A stretch of 64,000 nt of DNA. Source: Chrysemys picta bellii. Taxonomy: Eukaryota > Chordata > Testudines > Emydidae. The stretch spans positions 96,234,264 through 96,298,263 of the forward strand of contig NC_088797.1 of NCBI RefSeq assembly GCF_011386835.1, given 5' to 3'. Under the pieces are notes generated by a model. The model saw only the letters and a program-made list of their open reading frames with translations, did not search any database and was not told the DNA's origin. Both the position numbers and the translations under genes were made by a program. Positions 1 to 11,124 of this stretch are shown here, piece after piece (position 1 is the stretch's first letter; each line of letters opens with the position of its first letter).

Positions 1-1160
<1,160 letters not shown>

Positions 1161-1443
1161 TAATTTTAAGAAGCCCAAATGCCATTTTTCACTGATATGC
1201 CATTGACACTGAACCTCTTTTTTTGATTTATTGGGGTTTGTCTTTCAGTGCATATAAATAAAACCTACGCTTTTAAAGTTGAGAATCACAGGTCCTTATT
1301 TACTGAAAACTTCTGGCAGATATTTTGCTCTCCCTTCTCCATGACATAGATGTTGCACCTTTTGCTCAGATGGCAAGAAATCCTGTAAAATGTGTTCTGA
1401 ATTTGCTAAGAAAATTAACCTTACTGAATCATTTGCCTTTCAG

Positions 1444-1506
1444 GCTTATCCAGAATATTTGATTACTTACCAGATTATGAAACCTGAAGCCACCATGGAA
1501 GCTTGA
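1444..1506 (+). CDS. TNKS2: Tankyrase-2, last coding exon and stop
   Basis: This short terminal exon encodes 20 residues beginning AYPEYLITYQIM, the invariant last strand of the tankyrase PARP fold, followed by a tail ending EATMEA and TGA at 1504-1506. The acceptor is the CAG at 1441-1443 after a TTTGCCTTT tract. It joins the preceding exon in phase 0 to give GEQ-AYPEY, the known junction. The last few residues differ from the mammalian ending I remember, which is a glycine/valine/aspartate-containing tail. The core is unchanged, so this looks like ordinary drift outside the fold. Confidence 0.93.
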   Translation, partial: AYPEYLITYQIMKPEATMEA

Positions 1507-4130
1507 GGCAAATTGCTTTTGGAAATCAACAGATCTGAACATGAAGATACCAATACCTAACATCTTCTAAATTACACTGAATTGATGAAAAAATTTTATC
1601 CACAGGCATTGTGGTAGAAAATGTGAAAAAAATCTAACATTTTGACTTGATAAAGCTTTAATAATGTACAGTATGTTTTCTAAAAGTTCAAAAACTTCCT
1701 CTTTTTCAGCACTTTAACAGATACCATTCCAGGTAAACTGGGTTTGTCTGTACTAAATTATAAGCATAAATTAACTTGAACTATGCTTTTTATATAATAC
1801 TACATTGAAATCCAGCAGAAACTATAATATTCCACACAGGAATTCATTTTACTTATACTGTGTTCTTTAAAACACTGCATTTACACTGAATACAATTTCA
1901 TTTGTAAAACTGTAAATAAGAGCTTTTGTACTAGCCTGGTATTTATTTACATTGCTTTGTAATATATGTGTGTTAGAACTGCAACCTTGTACAAAGTATT
2001 TTTTTTCCAAACATTGCATTGTTCATCTATGTTTCATCATACACGATAAATAGGAGAAGACTTTGATTCCAGGGTTTGTCTTTTGGGAAGGGGGAGAATA
2101 CATTTGATTTTAATTAACCAGTTTAGAATTATACAATGCTTGAACAGTTATTCAAAAGATACTCCTGTGGTTTTAATTACAAAATATGCATTCCAGAGAT
2201 TCATGACCTATGAAAGTAGGACACTCCGTTTGATTATTGAAGTATTTTGCCACTTGTTTACCAGAATTTCACATTTCATGATCATTCAATTGTCTTCTAG
2301 AATTTGTATTGGACTAGATCTATAGTTAATCAGTAGTCTTATTTCAGGGCTATTAGATCCTGTGAATTATGGCTAATAAATGATTTTCCTTGAATGTAGG
2401 TGGAAACTTTACTTCAAGGAGGTCTTTCTAGACAGGTCCCTAACACTTTAACATAAGGAAGTTGAATACATAATGTCTAGTGAGAGTGAATAAATTGATT
2501 TATTTTCTGGTACATCATGGTTAGTCCATATAACTTGTGGGTGCACACAGAATATAAACATTATGGGGTGGACATCCTTAGGCCATTTCTGTCTCTTTCT
2601 GTTTATGCTTCCTCCTTGTTTATGCTCAGGCTGGTAGCTTCAGCAGTAATAGAAGTTTGCTGCTGCAGTGCTTTGTGCTGAATGAAATCGATAGGATTGT
2701 AGGATCGTAGTCTGTTGCATTCAGCTTGATAGATAAAACACTTGTGCATGAGCAGAAAGAGCTAGGCAGCTATTGGCTACAGTTGTCCCATGACTATTTC
2801 TTGGGGGAGAAGAGAGCAAAGGAGATAAACCACCTGATCAAGGCACATTACAGATAAATGAATGCACTGCCCTTTTGTTCATCCCATCGTAGTTCATCTG
2901 CGTTCTGTTTTTACTTCATCTGCAATTTTTACCTCCATATTTAAAAATGTAAATAAAATGCAGACATATTATAGTTCATACCATGGGTTTAATTTTAAAC
3001 TGAATAAGAGCATATTTTAATTGGTTATATTTCTACATCTAGACTCTGTCCCATAAGTTAATTTGTTTGCAGGTCGTATGACCATAACATGGTTTTAAAT
3101 GTAATAATTAGTCAAGACTATTTTAAATTGTCTTGCTGATATGGTGATGATGTAATTATTCTGTACATGAGTAAGTGTACTGAAAAGTACAAAATTATAT
3201 GAGGAGTCTGAGAAATAATATCATAAAATCTAACTCTAGCAGAAAGCAATATTGACAGTGAATAAAAGGTGCTTTAATTTAAGGTATTTTTCCCAGGATG
3301 TTGCCCACTCCTTGGTTTACTGTAATGCTGGAACTGGTGGTCATGCAAAATCTGGTAAATATGATTAAAACATTGATATTTTAGTTTCATTGCTAAAATA
3401 TTTCATTCTCTATGAATGATTACTTAATGTCTTGTAAAATACTGTGGTAAGATAGCATTTAAGTGGCACCACAATGTTGTTTTTGTCTGTTTTAGTTTTT
3501 GCATGATATACCTTGCATTCTGAAGGTGGAAATTGTAATTGATAGTCTTGACTTTTGAGGTGAAACTTTTATCTCTTGTGCAATTGGGTCTGCTTTACTC
3601 ATCTTGAAGTGTCTTACATGTACTGTACCACATTCCATACCCATTTAACACTAAATAAATTTAAATTCACTGGTTTTCTGGTAGCATCGTAGTAATTACA
3701 GGCATAATGTAAGTAAATTGATCAACCTTTCTGAGTACAAGAATGCATATTATCATTACAATAAACTGATTACAGTAGAACATAATTTAGTTCTGAATAT
3801 GGAAAAGTTCTTAACCGAGATGAAAAGAGTGGAGTATTGGAGTAATTTGCAGCTTGGTATTGAAGAAAAAAATCTAATCAACATCTTTTGGTATGAGAGA
3901 AGAATTAAACTAAGATTTTACTTTTAGAATTCTGCACTTAAACACTATCAGCTGGTCAAAAAAATGGTCAAGGTTGAAAAGGAATAATCTGCCTGATAGT
4001 TTGAGGCAGTTTTGTAAAACCTATAATAAACTTCAAATCCAGGAATTCAAAACAATTGCCTATCCTTTACTGTACAGGTGTTTCAGAGCACATTTTATCT
4101 AAATGAATAAAGATGGAGCATTGCTTGGAT
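1507..4130 (+). other. TNKS2: Probable TNKS2 3' UTR with several poly(A) signals
   Basis: AT-rich non-coding sequence follows the TNKS2 stop. AATAAA hexamers occur at 2489, 2952, 3261, 3654, 4025 and 4106, so alternative polyadenylation is possible. I cannot tell which is used. The upper boundary of 4130 is only the last hexamer plus about 20 bases. No convincing coding frame was seen; the short open frames at 2083-2325 and 3718-3927 look like chance. Confidence 0.5.
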
Positions 4131-4285
4131 CAGTTAGTGTAACACTGAAAATATATTTTTATTCCAGTAGCAGACATGAATGTGATAGGTGCTTTCCAAA
4201 CACCAAGAAGGCCTATTCTTATCAGGTGGTGGTGAGCAGTTATGGCCACTAGAGGGCAGGAATGTAAATCTTTACTAAGACTGTA

Positions 4286-4385
4286 ATGTGGAATTTTCAA
4301 AAGTGACTTAAGACACGAGTTCCATTGACTTTCATTGGGACTTGTGTTCTTGAAAACCTTAGGTGGGATTTTCAAAAGCACCTAT
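4286..4385. repeat. Hairpin-type interspersed repeat (CCATTGACTT core)
   Basis: GGAATTTTCAAAAGTGACTTA and GGGATTTTCAAAAGCACCTA lie in similar form around the near-palindromic core TTCCATTGACTTTCATTGGG (4320-4339). The same core recurs in unrelated-looking arms elsewhere in the window (39.9 kb, 55.4 kb, 59.4 kb, 63.8 kb). It looks like a short interspersed element or MITE of unknown family. Confidence 0.5.
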
Positions 4386-4463
4386 CATGTCTAGGTTTTT
4401 AATAAATATATAAAACAACTCTAACCTGTGACTCTGTTTACATATAACATTAATTTTTAAATA

Positions 4464-5455
4464 AAGTAACTCCTCACTTAGTGGTCCCGGTTTATGTTGT
4501 TACGTTGCTGATCAATTAGGGAACATGCTCATTTAAAGTTGTGCAATGCTCCCTTCTAACGTCGTTTGGCAGCTGCCTGCTTTGTCCACTGCTTGCAGGA
4601 AGAGCAGCCTGTTGCAGCTAACTGATGGGGGGCTTGTAACCAGGGTGGACCGGCAGCCCCCTATCAGCTCCCCGCTCCCCTAAGTTCCCTGTGCTGCAAC
4701 CGCCCAGCAGGCTATCAATTGGCAGTTCTGCTGTCTCTCCCCCCACTGCCATGTGCTGTTCCTGCCCTCTGCCTTGGAGCTGCTCCCAGAGACTCCTGCT
4801 TGCTGTGGAAGGGGTGGGAGGGCGCTAATGTCAGGGTGTCCCCCCTGCTCCTGCACCCCACGTACTCCTCCATATAGAGCAGGGAGGGGACATAGACGGA
4901 GAGAGACAGAGAGCTTGGGGCAGCAGCTGCTGTCTCAACTTCCTGATCCACTTGAAAAGACAATGCACTTAAGAGTGGGTCAGCTTTCTTAAAGGGGCAG
5001 TGTGCATCTCTCTCACACACACACACACACACACACGGTGTGTGTCTGTCGGCTATGCTGTTTCCCCTCCCTTCTGTTCGTGCTGCCTTGATGAGAGGCT
5101 ACATTAACAACAATGTGTTAACCTTTGAGGGCTCAGCCGAGTGCTAGTTCATCATTTAGCAGCAAGGCATTCCCTGGGAAATATCCCTCGCTCTTCCACC
5201 CTCTAACTTCACCACCTCAACCAAGCTTCACAATCATCATAGCTGTGAACAGTATTAAATTGTTTGTTTAAAACGTATACTGTCTGTATGTCTATATAAT
5301 ATATAGTTTTTTGTCTGGTGAAAAAAAATTTCCCCGGAACCTAACCCCCCCCTTTTACATTAATTCTTATGGGGAAATTGGATTCGCTTAACATCGTTTT
5401 GCTTAAAGTTGCATTGTTCAGGAACATAACTACAACGTTAAGTGAGGTGTTACTG
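4464..5455. mobile_element. Tigger/pogo-like non-autonomous DNA transposon (Tc1/mariner superfamily)
   Basis: The left end (AAGTAACTCCTCACTTAGTG) and the complement of the right end (CAGTAACACCTCACTTAACG) are imperfect terminal inverted repeats. They are of the type seen in vertebrate Tigger elements, which begin CAGTAA-TCCTCACTTAACG. A TA dinucleotide flanks each side (4462-4463 and 5456-5457), the expected target duplication. Subterminal sequence also pairs, with TTAAAGTTGTGCAATG on the left and CTTAAAGTTGCATTGTTC on the right. The 992-bp interior is GC-rich, holds a CA microsatellite and has no transposase frame, so it is a non-autonomous copy. The open frames at 4715-5032 are not conserved coding sequence as far as I can tell. 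Confidence 0.8.
5013..5036. repeat. (CA)12 microsatellite
   Basis: Uninterrupted CA dinucleotides inside the Tigger-like element, followed by a short GTGTGTGT run that can fold back on it. Confidence 0.9.
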
Positions 5456-5933
5456 TAGTTGTACAGCAACCTATCTGCAGTTAATGAAATAATATAGCAA
5501 AGTTTTTCTGAAAGCTTTACAAATAATTTCAAGTTTAATTCTTAGTTTAAATTAGAACAATTCAGGAAAATGTTCTTTGCGGTATATAGCCCTGACTTAG
5601 ATTAACCATACAAACCATCATTAATATTAAAACATTAATATTAGGTACATTAGAGCTAATTTCAGATAGGGTTAGTGTTGCCTGCCCAGAAAAATGAAAA
5701 AACAGTGGTTTAAAGTAAATCAAAGGGACATTTGGGGACCCTCACCATTTCTGTCAGGAAAGTTTGGGGACAGGCACCAGCCCATCCTGCTGCTCTCGCG
5801 TCAAATTCTCCAGAATTTTCATTTCTGTAGATCATGAAGAGGCAGAAAGAGCAAGGAATGACCTCTGTAACAGCAGGGGAGCTTCCATAGAGTTCTTAGT
5901 TTGATTCCTTGCTCAGGAGCTCCAGATTGTTGT
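5456..5933. other. Intergenic, nothing recognised
   Basis: AT-rich sequence between the Tigger-like element and the 57-bp tandem array. No gene or recognisable repeat was seen. An inverted TTAATATTA motif occurs around 5620-5645. Confidence 0.4.
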
Positions 5934-6620
5934 GCTGATGTCAAGTCACGGGCCTCTGTAACTACTAACTCAACAACTTTATATTGCTGCCTGATGGAAA
6001 CACCCTTCATGAGGTTACTAGCTAAGTACCTTTCTGTGATAATGCCAAGACATGGACCTCTTTGAAGTTCCTGGCTCAGCACCTAACGCTTGCTGAGCAA
6101 ATGTCAAGGTATCAAGACCCACTGGTTACTGGCTCAGTGTCTCTGTTGGGCTGATTTCAAGGCACAAGTTTCTTTGACGTCTCTCGTTCAGAATCTTGAG
6201 CTGGGGCTGATGTCAAGGCACAGGTTTCTGAAGATTACTGGCACAACAGCAGTCGCTTGCTGGGTTGATATCAAGGATAAGTCCTCTGTGAGGTCACTAG
6301 CTCTAACTTGCCTGGATATTCTCACTGTCCCTCTGCAAGCTAGAGATGTTGAGCCAATGTCAGACATAGGCCCTTGTGAGGTTACGTTTATAGTTCCAGT
6401 AGCTGCTGGGGCTGATGTCAGTCCTCTTCCTTGACACTATTAACGCAGTGGCTCTAGCTTGCTTGTATGACTGTCAAGACAAGAGTATTTATTGCAGAGT
6501 CCATGGCTCAATATGTCTAACTCACTAGTCTCATTTCATGGTGCAGAGTTTTGTGAAGTTCAACACCTCCAGCTTACTGAGTTTTGGTCAAGGCAGTGGG
6601 ATGCCTGGCGCTCACTTGCT
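5934..6620. repeat. Degenerate tandem repeat, unit about 57 bp
   Basis: The motif CTGATGTCAAGGCACAGG followed by TTTCT-GAGGT-ACTGGCTCA recurs in diverged form. Recognisable unit starts are near 5934, 6041, 6099, 6151, 6209 and 6266, with weaker ones near 6352, 6412, 6470 and 6530. Successive strong units are 52-58 bases apart. Each unit keeps a TGTCAAG box and a CTGGCTCAG box. Open frames run through it on both strands (5819-6082 minus, 6090-6434 plus), a by-product of the unit length being divisible by three. Confidence 0.75.
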
Positions 6621-6915
6621 CATCAGCTTTAGCATGGTGGTCCTGTATTTTTTAACCCAAGCTTGTTTGGCTCTTGATGTTGCTATATACAGAAAACTAA
6701 ATTAAAAAGGGGAATTGGAATCCTTCATTTAAGTGTTCTAGTATTGTAAAATTAGGGTATTTTTTAAGCAGTTAATTGGAACAGTCCAGTAGATTCTCAA
6801 CCAAGTGCACTGTCTCATTCTATGGGGAAAACTCCCAACTACTAATGCTGAAATACTGTTCTCCAACATCTGCAGGTTTATCTCTTCAGACAATGGGTTG
6901 TCTCTACTTCTATCA
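6621..6915. other. Intergenic, nothing recognised
   Basis: Unique-looking sequence between the tandem array and the hAT element. No open frame or repeat was recognised. Confidence 0.4.
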
Positions 6916-6923
6916 GCTATGAG

Positions 6924-7524
6924 TAGGGCCCTACCAAATTCACAGCCATGAAAAACGTGTCATGGACTGTGAAATCTGGTCTCCCCCTGTGAAATCGGAT
7001 CTTGTGTATTACTGTACTACACAGATTTCATTAGGAGACCAGAGTTTCTCAAATTGCGGGTCCTGACCCAAAAGGGAGTTGCAGAGGAGTCGCACTACTG
7101 CCACCCGTACTTCGGCATTGCCTTCAGAGCTGGGTAGCCAGAGAGCGGCGACTATTGGCCAGGTGCCCGGGTCTGAAGGCAATGACCCCACCAGCAGCAG
7201 CACAGAAGTTAGGGTGGCAATACTATACCATGCCATCCTTCCTTCTGCGCTGCTGCTAGCGGTGCATCTGACTTCAGCGCTGGGCTCCTGGCCAGCAGCC
7301 ACTGCTCTCCAGCTGCCCGGCTCTGAAGGCAGCACTGCTCCCTGCAGCAGTAAAAGTAGCAGTGCCACAACCCCCCCCACCCCCAAACTCCTTTTTAGGT
7401 CAGGATCCCTACAATTACAACACTGAAATTTCACATGTAAATAGCTGAAATCATGAAATTTACTATTTAAAATCATATGACCGTGAAATTGACCGAAATG
7501 GACCATGAATTTGGTAGGGCCCTA
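6924..7524. mobile_element. Non-autonomous hAT element with perfect ends
   Basis: The element begins TAGGGCCCTACCAAATTCA and ends with its exact reverse complement, TGAATTTGGTAGGGCCCTA, a 19-bp perfect terminal inverted repeat. It is flanked by a perfect 8-bp duplication, GCTATGAG (6916-6923 and 7525-7532), which is diagnostic of hAT transposition. Inner arms also pair: TGAAATCTGG and GACCGTGAAATT motifs lie near both ends. The 601-bp length and absence of a transposase frame make it a MITE-like copy. The 165-residue minus frame at 7009-7506 spans both TIRs and is not a gene. Confidence 0.9.
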
Positions 7525-7532
7525 GCTATGAG

Positions 7533-8435
7533 ACAGGACCAGACCTGTTAGTCGAGGAAAGGCCCTGCCTCAGGCAAATTCACAGATCATATGCTCTAGT
7601 TTGTAAACCTGTTTTGTTGTTTTTCTTCCCCACCCTTGGTGTTTGTTTGATGTAGTGGAGTATTTAGTTTCAGTGTTACCTAACAGGTTTGGTCTGCAGC
7701 TGTCAGCTGTCCCTCACTCAGGGTCAAGATAACACTTTAAAATGAAGTAGTACACGAAATGCCTTTCACCGGTAGTTTCTTGCCTGAGTGTGTGTTTTGT
7801 TTTTTGTTCCTCCTGAAGGAGGTGGTGGTGACTAATTTAGGAGGGTGCTCCAATAGGGCAGCTGATCCTGTTCCTCTCACCTCTGGTTGCTCTCTTCCCC
7901 CTCAAGAACTGTGTTGGCCCCAGACAGCAGTTTCTCCACCATTGTTGTAGCTATCTCCGGGGAACCTGACTGAGTTAAACAGCAGTGATCCTACAGTAGT
8001 AGTGCCTGGATCCACTTCAGAGGCAGACATCTCCCTCATCTTTCTCTCTTTGGCCCTTCCACCACAATTAGTGACTTCAGAGAGCCTGTTATAACCACCA
8101 GTGTTTGGACCAGTTCCTTGGTCTTTTTGCTTTCCTATTCATTCTAACACAATGGTACCTTCTGAGATCCCATCCCTTGAGTATGTTAGCCGTAGGAGAC
8201 ATTCTTATCCTTACAGTGCTGCATCCTCCCCCTCTGCTCCCTGCTGAGAAAGAGATTGAACCCTATTCCAGGAGGAGATGAACTTCACTCCCCATCTCTC
8301 TGGAATTATTCCCTTCAAAAGAGTAACGCCCTCCTTGAACTCAGTCCATCCCTCCTACCATGACATGTGAGTCCCTCCAAAGGATTGTTAATCCTTTCAG
8401 AAAGGATCCCCAGAATTGAGTGTCCTGGGCAAAGC
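7533..8435. other. Host sequence of Harbinger copy 1, possibly decayed retroelement
   Basis: No intact gene. The plus strand around 8020-8430 reads as short, stop-broken peptide-like stretches rich in Ser/Pro (for example SYPYSAASSPSAPC). The sequence resumes after the Harbinger at 12830. That composition resembles decayed gag-type sequence of the DIRS elements nearby, but the match is too weak to call. Confidence 0.25.
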
Positions 8436-8707
8436 TTAGGCCTGGTCTACACTACGACTTTAATTCGGATTTATCAGCTTTAATTCGAATTTACCCTGCA
8501 ACCGTCCACACAACGACGCTATTTATTTCGATGTAAAGGGCCCTTTAAATCGATTTCTGTACTCCACCCCGACGAGCGGAGTAGCGCCAAAATCGATTTC
8601 AACATTTCGAATTAGGGATAGTGTGGCCGCAATTCGATGGTATTGGCCTCCGGGAGCTATCCCACAGTGCATCATTGTGACCGCTCTGGACAGCAATCTA
8701 AACTCGG

Positions 8708-9341
8708 ATGCACTGGCCAGGTAGACAGGAAAAGCCCCGCGAACATTTGAATTTCATTTCCTGTTTGCCCAGCGTGGAGAGCAAGGTGACCACAGATAGC
8801 TCATCAGCACAGGTAACCATGCAGGCTGATAATCGAAAAAGAGCACCAGCATGGACCGTGAGGGAGGTACTGGATCTGATCGCTGTATGGGGAGAGGATT
8901 CAGTGCTTGCAGAACTTCGTTCTAAAAGACGAAATGCAAAAACTTTTGAAAAAATCTCCAAGGGCATGATGGAGAGAGGCCACAATAGGGACTCTGATCA
9001 GTGCCGCGTGAAAGTCAAGGAGCTCAGACAAGCCTATCAAAAAACAAAGGAGGCAAACGGTCGCTCCGGGTCAGAGCCGCGGACATGCCGCTTCTACGCC
9101 GAGCTGCATGCAATTCTAGGGGGGGCTGCCACCACTACCCCACCTGTGATCGTGGATTCTGGGTCGGGGATAGTCTCATCAGCGACACCTGAGGATTCTG
9201 CCGATGGGGGAGAGGAGGATGAGCTTGCAGAGAGCACACAGCACTCCGTTCTCCCCAACAGCCATGATCTTTTTCTCACCCTGACTGAAGTACCCTCCCA
9301 AGCCAGTACCCAAGACTCTGACCCCATGGAAGGGACCTCAG
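8708..9341 (+). CDS. Harbinger Myb/SANT-like DNA-binding protein, exon 1 (copy 1)
   Basis: This is the partner protein of Harbinger transposases; related Myb/SANT proteins bind the element ends and bring the nuclease to DNA. The trihelix Myb domain is visible as RAPAWTVREVLDLIAVWGED, then KTFEKISKGMMERGHNRDSD and QCRVKVKELRQAYQKTKEAN, followed by CRFYAELHAILGG. An acidic Ser-rich linker follows. The frame is open from 8708. The family start is probably the ATG at 8819 (MQADNRKRAPAW), because the region upstream holds conserved non-coding terminal sequence. The exon ends at a GTGAGT donor (9342) after one base of a codon (phase 1). The frame would otherwise run to a stop at 9358. It joins exon 2 at 10408. 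Confidence 0.85.
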
Positions 9342-9441
9342 GTGAGTTTACCTTTTAAAATATAAAACTTGTTTTAAAAGCAAACGGTTTTTAATGATTA
9401 CTTTGCCCTGAGGACTTGGGATGCATTCGCGGTCAGTTCAG

Positions 9442-9768
9442 CTACTGGAAAAGTCTGTTAACGTGTCTGGGGATGGAGCGGAAATCCTCCAGGGACATCT
9501 CCATGAAGCTCTCCTGGAGGTACTCCAAAAGCCTTGCCACAAGGTTTCTGGGCAGTGCATCCTTATTCCGTCCTCCATGGTAGGACACTTGACCACGCCA
9601 TGCTTGCAGCAAGTAATCTGGTATCATTGCCTGACAAAGCCTGGCAGCGTATGGTCCCGGTGTTTGCTGGCATTCAAGCAACATCCGTTCTTTATCTTGT
9701 TGTGTAATCCTCAGGAGAGTGATATCACTCCTGGTAACCTGGTTGAAATACGGGAACTTAATTAAGGG
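9442..9768 (-). CDS. Conserved ORF of unknown function, antisense in the Myb-gene intron (copy 1)
   Basis: On the minus strand inside the Myb intron there is an open frame reading PLIKFPYFNQVT, DITLLRITQQDKERM, ECQQTPGPYAARLCQ, YLLQAWRGQVSYHGGR, ALPRNLVARLLEYLQESFME and MSLEDFRSIPRHVN, ending at a stop at 9442-9444. The first ATG is at 9684, but similarity to copy 2 extends upstream to about 9768. Copy 2 has the same frame at 23912-24262 with largely conservative changes (Q/K, E/D, M/L, R/K), which suggests it once was or still is coding. I do not recognise the family. It could be a third transposon gene, an exon of a minus-strand transcript joined to the transposase gene, or a captured host fragment. 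No poly(A) signal on the minus strand was found just downstream. Confidence 0.5.
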   Translation of the reverse strand, partial: PLIKFPYFNQVTRSDITLLRITQQDKERMLLECQQTPGPYAARLCQAMIPDYLLQAWRGQVSYHGGRNKDALPRNLVARLLEYLQESFMEMSLEDFRSIPRHVNRLFQ

Positions 9769-10407
9769 GACAGAGGTGGCCGTTCCTACTGGGCTGTTTG
9801 CCTGTGGCGGAAAATAAATCCTTCCCTGCAGTTAGCCAAGCGCAGATGGGAAATTGGCCCTGAGTTTTTCGCGTTTGGCTAGCAGGGATCTTCCCTGTTA
9901 CCAGCCACGCAGTGGGGGGAGGGGTACCGTGATCATCCCAGAGAATTCATGGCGGGAGGGGGGCGGCGGCGGGGGGTGGTGGTTAGTTTGGTGCCTGCAG
10001 GGATCTTCCCTGATACCAGCCACGCGGTGGGGGGGAGGGGTACAGCGATCATCCCAGAGAATTCATGGCGAGAGGGGAGGGGGGTTAGTTTGTTTTCTGC
10101 TACTGCTGAATGTTAACAGAAAAACCGCAGCACTCTACAGGCTATGCTTGGTATGTGGGAAAGGAGGGCGCAGAAGCTGTAAGACAATGGCTTACCATGG
10201 CCGCATGCAAGCCGAATTCTGTTGCCCAGACCTGTGATCTCTAGCAGCAAAGCCACAGGCACTCAGCATTAAGAGGCAAAATGCGACCTTGCACAGAAAT
10301 CACATGTGCTATGTAATGTGAATAGTGTTGGTCACCGTGAAAGAGTATAAGCATTGTTCTGCAAAATGTAGCTTTTTAAACAATTCTCTTTTTTCCCCTC
10401 CCTACAG

Positions 10408-10901
10408 CAGCTGCAAATTCCTCAAGCCTCCCTCCTCCATCCCGAAGGTTATCACAGATAAGGCGTCGTAAGAAGAGAACGCAAGACGAGATGTTTTCTG
10501 AAATTATGGAATCCAGCCGCAGTGACAGAGCTCATCTGAATGAGTGGAAGGAAACAGTTTCAAAGTATAGGAAAGAAGCCAGTGAACGTAAGGAGAGGAG
10601 GGACCAACGTGAGGAGAGGAGGGACGCTCGAGATGAGAGGTGGCGGCAGGCAGATCAGAGGAGGCAGGATGCAACGCTGGGGCTGCTGCGTGAGCAAACA
10701 GACATGCTCCGGCGTCTGGTGGAGCTTCAGGAACAGCTGCTGGAAAACAGACTGCCGCTTCAGCCCCTGTTCCACCCTCCCCCCTCCCCATGTTCCGTAT
10801 CCTCCTCACCCAGACATGTAAGAACGTGGGGGGGGAGGCTCCGTACACCTTCCCATTCCACCCCAGTAGACAGCCCAAGCAAAAGGCTGTCATTTTTTTA
10901 A
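10408..10901 (+). CDS. Harbinger Myb/SANT-like protein, exon 2 (copy 1)
   Basis: The acceptor is a pyrimidine tract followed by CAGCAG (10405-10410). This is a tandem NAGNAG acceptor, so the protein may gain or lose one alanine. Phase 1 joins exon 1 in frame to give GTSG-A-ANSS. The exon encodes a basic patch (RRLSQIRRRKKRT), then a long charged coiled-coil-like helix rich in E/R/Q from about 10490 to 10750 (MFSEIMESSRSDRAHLNEWK onward, REERRDARDERWRQADQRRQ). A proline/serine tail ends in TAA at 10899-10901. The helix probably serves for oligomerisation or contact with the transposase. No lesion is visible in either exon, so this copy may still encode a full protein of about 338-375 residues, depending on the start. 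Confidence 0.82.
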
Positions 10902-11124
10902 CCTTTTCTTAGTGGCTTTTTCCTTCCCAGCAATCCTCCTCCCAAATACCACCCGGGTTCCCTCCCTCTTTTTCTAATCTATTAATAAAGAATAAATGAT
11001 TTTTAAATGATAGTGACTTTATTTGGTTTGAAAGAAAGCTGGGGGAAGGGGGAGGGTGGGTTCCTTACAGAAAATCAGTCAATAAAGGGGGCGGGTTTTC
11101 ATGATGGAGAAACAAACAGATATT

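Noticed and set aside
5934..6620. CRISPR-like array
   Set aside because: Units are diverged and contiguous, without identical repeats and unique spacers, and the genome is a vertebrate.
7009..7506. 165-codon minus-strand open frame
   Set aside because: It lies entirely within a hAT MITE and runs into its terminal repeat; the GC-rich interior has no transposase motif.
9421..9765. Plus-strand open frame in the Harbinger Myb intron
   Set aside because: It is spliced out in the Myb gene model, and the conserved residues between copies are on the minus strand.
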